Source: Tricholomella constricta
Lineage: Eukaryota > Basidiomycota > Agaricomycetes > Agaricales > Lyophyllaceae
Assembly: GCA_013368375.1 (NCBI GenBank)
Contig: JAACJP010000005.1
Coordinates: 992,001 to 1,056,000 of the forward strand
DNA length: 64,000 nt
Reading direction: 5' to 3'
A model generated the notes under the pieces. The model worked only from the letters and a program-made list of their open reading frames with translations. It was not told the origin of the DNA and searched no databases. The translations under genes were made by a program, and so were the position numbers. Positions 62,000 to 64,000 of this stretch are shown piece by piece (the stretch's first letter is position 1; the number at the start of each line of letters is the position of its first letter).

Positions 62000-64000
62000 T
62001 CGGCGAGGAGATAACATTTCGACAACAGTGATATGCCTTACAATTCAGATAGCTCTCACATTTTCCAAAAGGAGAATGTCATGAGTTTGAAATGATAGAA
62101 AATCGTGAGAAAATGCAAATTTGAACGTCAATTGTCTACTTTCGAAATCTGAGGCTTTGTGCTGTGGAGAGGATTTCGAATTCAAGGTGACACTGCGCGT
62201 TGCTTGTACTTACTTACAACATGGAGCTGACTTTCTACCTTACACTAACTATAGTCTGCCAAAAGCATGCCAATTACTATCGCCAACTCGTTTTGATGCA
62301 AGTCCTAGGACTGTGCCGACTCTTGTGGACTCGATGTCAAGTAAGTGATGCCCATTGCCCAAAGCTGCCATCCACGATGCTCTCATTCAGAGCTGATACA
62401 TAACGACTTGGACTGCCTCTCACGTATTTATCAAACTGTAGGTCATTTGCAGGGTCGCCCATTGATAAGATCCTCCTGGCATTCGACTTTACCTGCAAGT
62501 TTTCCGTGTTTCTCCTGGTAATACGTTCACTTGACTTTAATTGTTGACAGTCTTGACGCGTTCTTTCCTGTCTATCATCTCAGTGGCAAATGCGAGCATG
62601 TTGTAAGGGATGCGTATCGAATGGATTGACAAGTGGGCGCAACATTGCGAGCGCTATCTTGTCTTCAACTATCTCCAAGGGGTGTTGACTCGGACTTTGC
62701 ATCTGTCATGGCAACTCCCACTGCACAGACATGAATACGGTTCGGTTCCTCGAAAAGTAAGCCGTGCCGCTTCCTTCACTTCTTGAAAATACTTTCCATG
62801 GCTGACCACGAAACACAGTATGGGCAATTGAAGGGGATTCGAAATCCACCGCAATATCTGAAGTACCGAGGCTAAACCACTGCCGCTTGGTAAGTAAGTC
62901 GGCTTTCACGGTACAAGTGTGAACAATCGCTCCTGTCATTCTCCGGGACCGCTGCAGGCAATACTTCCATTCATCCACCCCTTCATGATGATCAGGTTCT
63001 AAAAACAAAATCCATTAGGTTTCCATGCCTGCTGACTCTAGTACGCATTCAAAGGATTCTCATCAGCTGCCAATTCAATTTACATCTATCATTCAGGCCA
63101 TGTCTGTAAGGCAGCCACTCTGTGCTCGTATCCGGCCGTCATCGTCTTGGGCCTTTTTTATCGATTTGCCCTATGGAGAAGCGAAAGACGCTGTGAGGCT
63201 ATCTGTGACCTCCCTTTCCAGATGCACCTTGATTTTCTCTCGTGTTACTCTAGTCTTACTACGACCGCTGCTGCGGAGTCGAGTCATCTGGGCAGAGACG
63301 TCAATCTTGTTCTCACATCGGCATTTCGAACCGCGTTTCAACCTGGATCAGCTCCATATACCGATTCATCGAACAATGGTTGCTGCTGCATACGGAGAGC
63401 AGCACTGCCTCTTTTTGCCAGAGTGGAGTCAGAATCATGATTGTACGGGCTTGCTGCTTCGCCCTGTACGTGCTCGAGTTTCCTGTTATGGAGCCGGTGT
63501 CGAACTTCTCTCGATCGGTTCCGGTATAGCAATGAAAATGTTGGAGTAGTAGGAAGGCTACTACTCCCACTTTCAGGCTTGAGGGAATTCCACGCGTGAG
63601 TCAGAAAAGTTACTCTTGTTAACAACATCGTGTTGTCCTCATGGTCAGCACTTTCGCGGTACCGAGATATCTCGTGTTACCATATCAAGCCTGTTCATTC
63701 TCTGACATGGTCGCAGGGCTTTCCATATTCATAGCACCCCTGAGCACCTCGGCCACCCACGGCAGGACGAGATGAACGTGCTGGCGCTCTATGCCCATGG
63801 TTCTAATCATGGTTCTACAGGATCATCATATCACCTAAATCACCGCAGAAGTGGGCACAGCAGTGATAACGTCCAACGCAGCAGTGAACCTGCCATTGTG
63901 TTCATATTTAGAAGCTTCCTGGCGAGCGGCAATCTTGAAACTTAAACCTGTACTTGGGACCCTCGAATTGTCACCTCAGCTTTCCCATCGCCAAATTCAC
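62000..64000. other. No gene supported
   Basis: Open frames here (for example 62706-63008 minus and 63025-63549 plus) have no motif, splice pattern or repeat I can recognise. Gene remnants cannot be excluded. Confidence 0.35.

Noticed and set aside
56838..62050. CACTA-type terminal inverted repeats around the tnp2 gene
   Set aside because: No CACTA...TAGTG pair in suitable positions was found; the element may be truncated.
63025..63549. 174-codon frame on the plus strand
   Set aside because: No recognisable domain and an overlapping reverse frame of similar quality.
1..64000. CRISPR array, rRNA or tRNA genes
   Set aside because: No regularly spaced repeats with unique spacers, and no rRNA or tRNA-like conserved blocks were noticed.

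Overview
The window looks like a repeat-dense locus from an agaricomycete (mushroom-forming basidiomycete). The signs are many 45-60 bp spliceosomal introns, a TET/JBP dioxygenase beside a CxC2-type KDZ transposase, a tnp2-type transposase, a Zn2Cys6 regulator, a small Cys-rich protein gene and high CpG content. Identifications rest on reading motifs and splice sites by eye; no database search was run.

Layout. 0-12.9 kb: a TET/JBP-like gene and a KDZ transposase gene in the same orientation. The KDZ gene is split by a Ty3/gypsy chromovirus (element 1, 3253-9646, TSD GGACC) and followed by a 354-bp tandem duplication. 15.3-19.5 kb: two host genes, an extended-SDR oxidoreductase (+) and a one-pass membrane protein with two beta-sandwich repeats (-). 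19.8-24.8 kb: a 5,000-bp DNA transposon with 107-bp perfect terminal inverted repeats and an 8-bp TSD; it encodes a multi-zinc-finger protein I cannot assign to a superfamily and it splits an unidentified gene. 25.7-35.0 kb: host genes for tubulin cofactor C, a kinase-like protein, a 99-aa Cys-rich protein and a Zn2Cys6 factor. 36-46.5 kb: a DIRS-like tyrosine-recombinase retroelement whose gag ORF is split by element 2 (37090-43380, minus strand, TSD GAGCA; same family as element 1). 46.5-56.8 kb: element 3, a different 10.3-kb Ty3/gypsy element with identical 191-bp LTRs, a UGA-CUA junction between gag-pro and pol, and a large third ORF. 56.9-62 kb: an unidentified charged-tail gene (+) and a tnp2-type transposase (-). 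62-64 kb: nothing I can support.

How the parts fit. Each of the four nested insertions has a perfect target-site duplication, and removing it on paper reconnects a reading frame or a continuous sequence. Elements 1 and 2 carry an 11-13-nt self-complementarity between the presumed RNA 5' end and the site just inside the 5' LTR, with a compensatory change between copies, which points to Tf1-like self-priming. Element 1 has a stop in gag but an open pol; element 2 has an open gag but a stop in pol. All eight substitutions between duplicated copies in the 0-13 kb block are CpG transitions, and two inactivating stops are CGA to TGA changes. This suggests cytosine methylation and deamination, notable beside a gene for a putative 5-methylcytosine dioxygenase.
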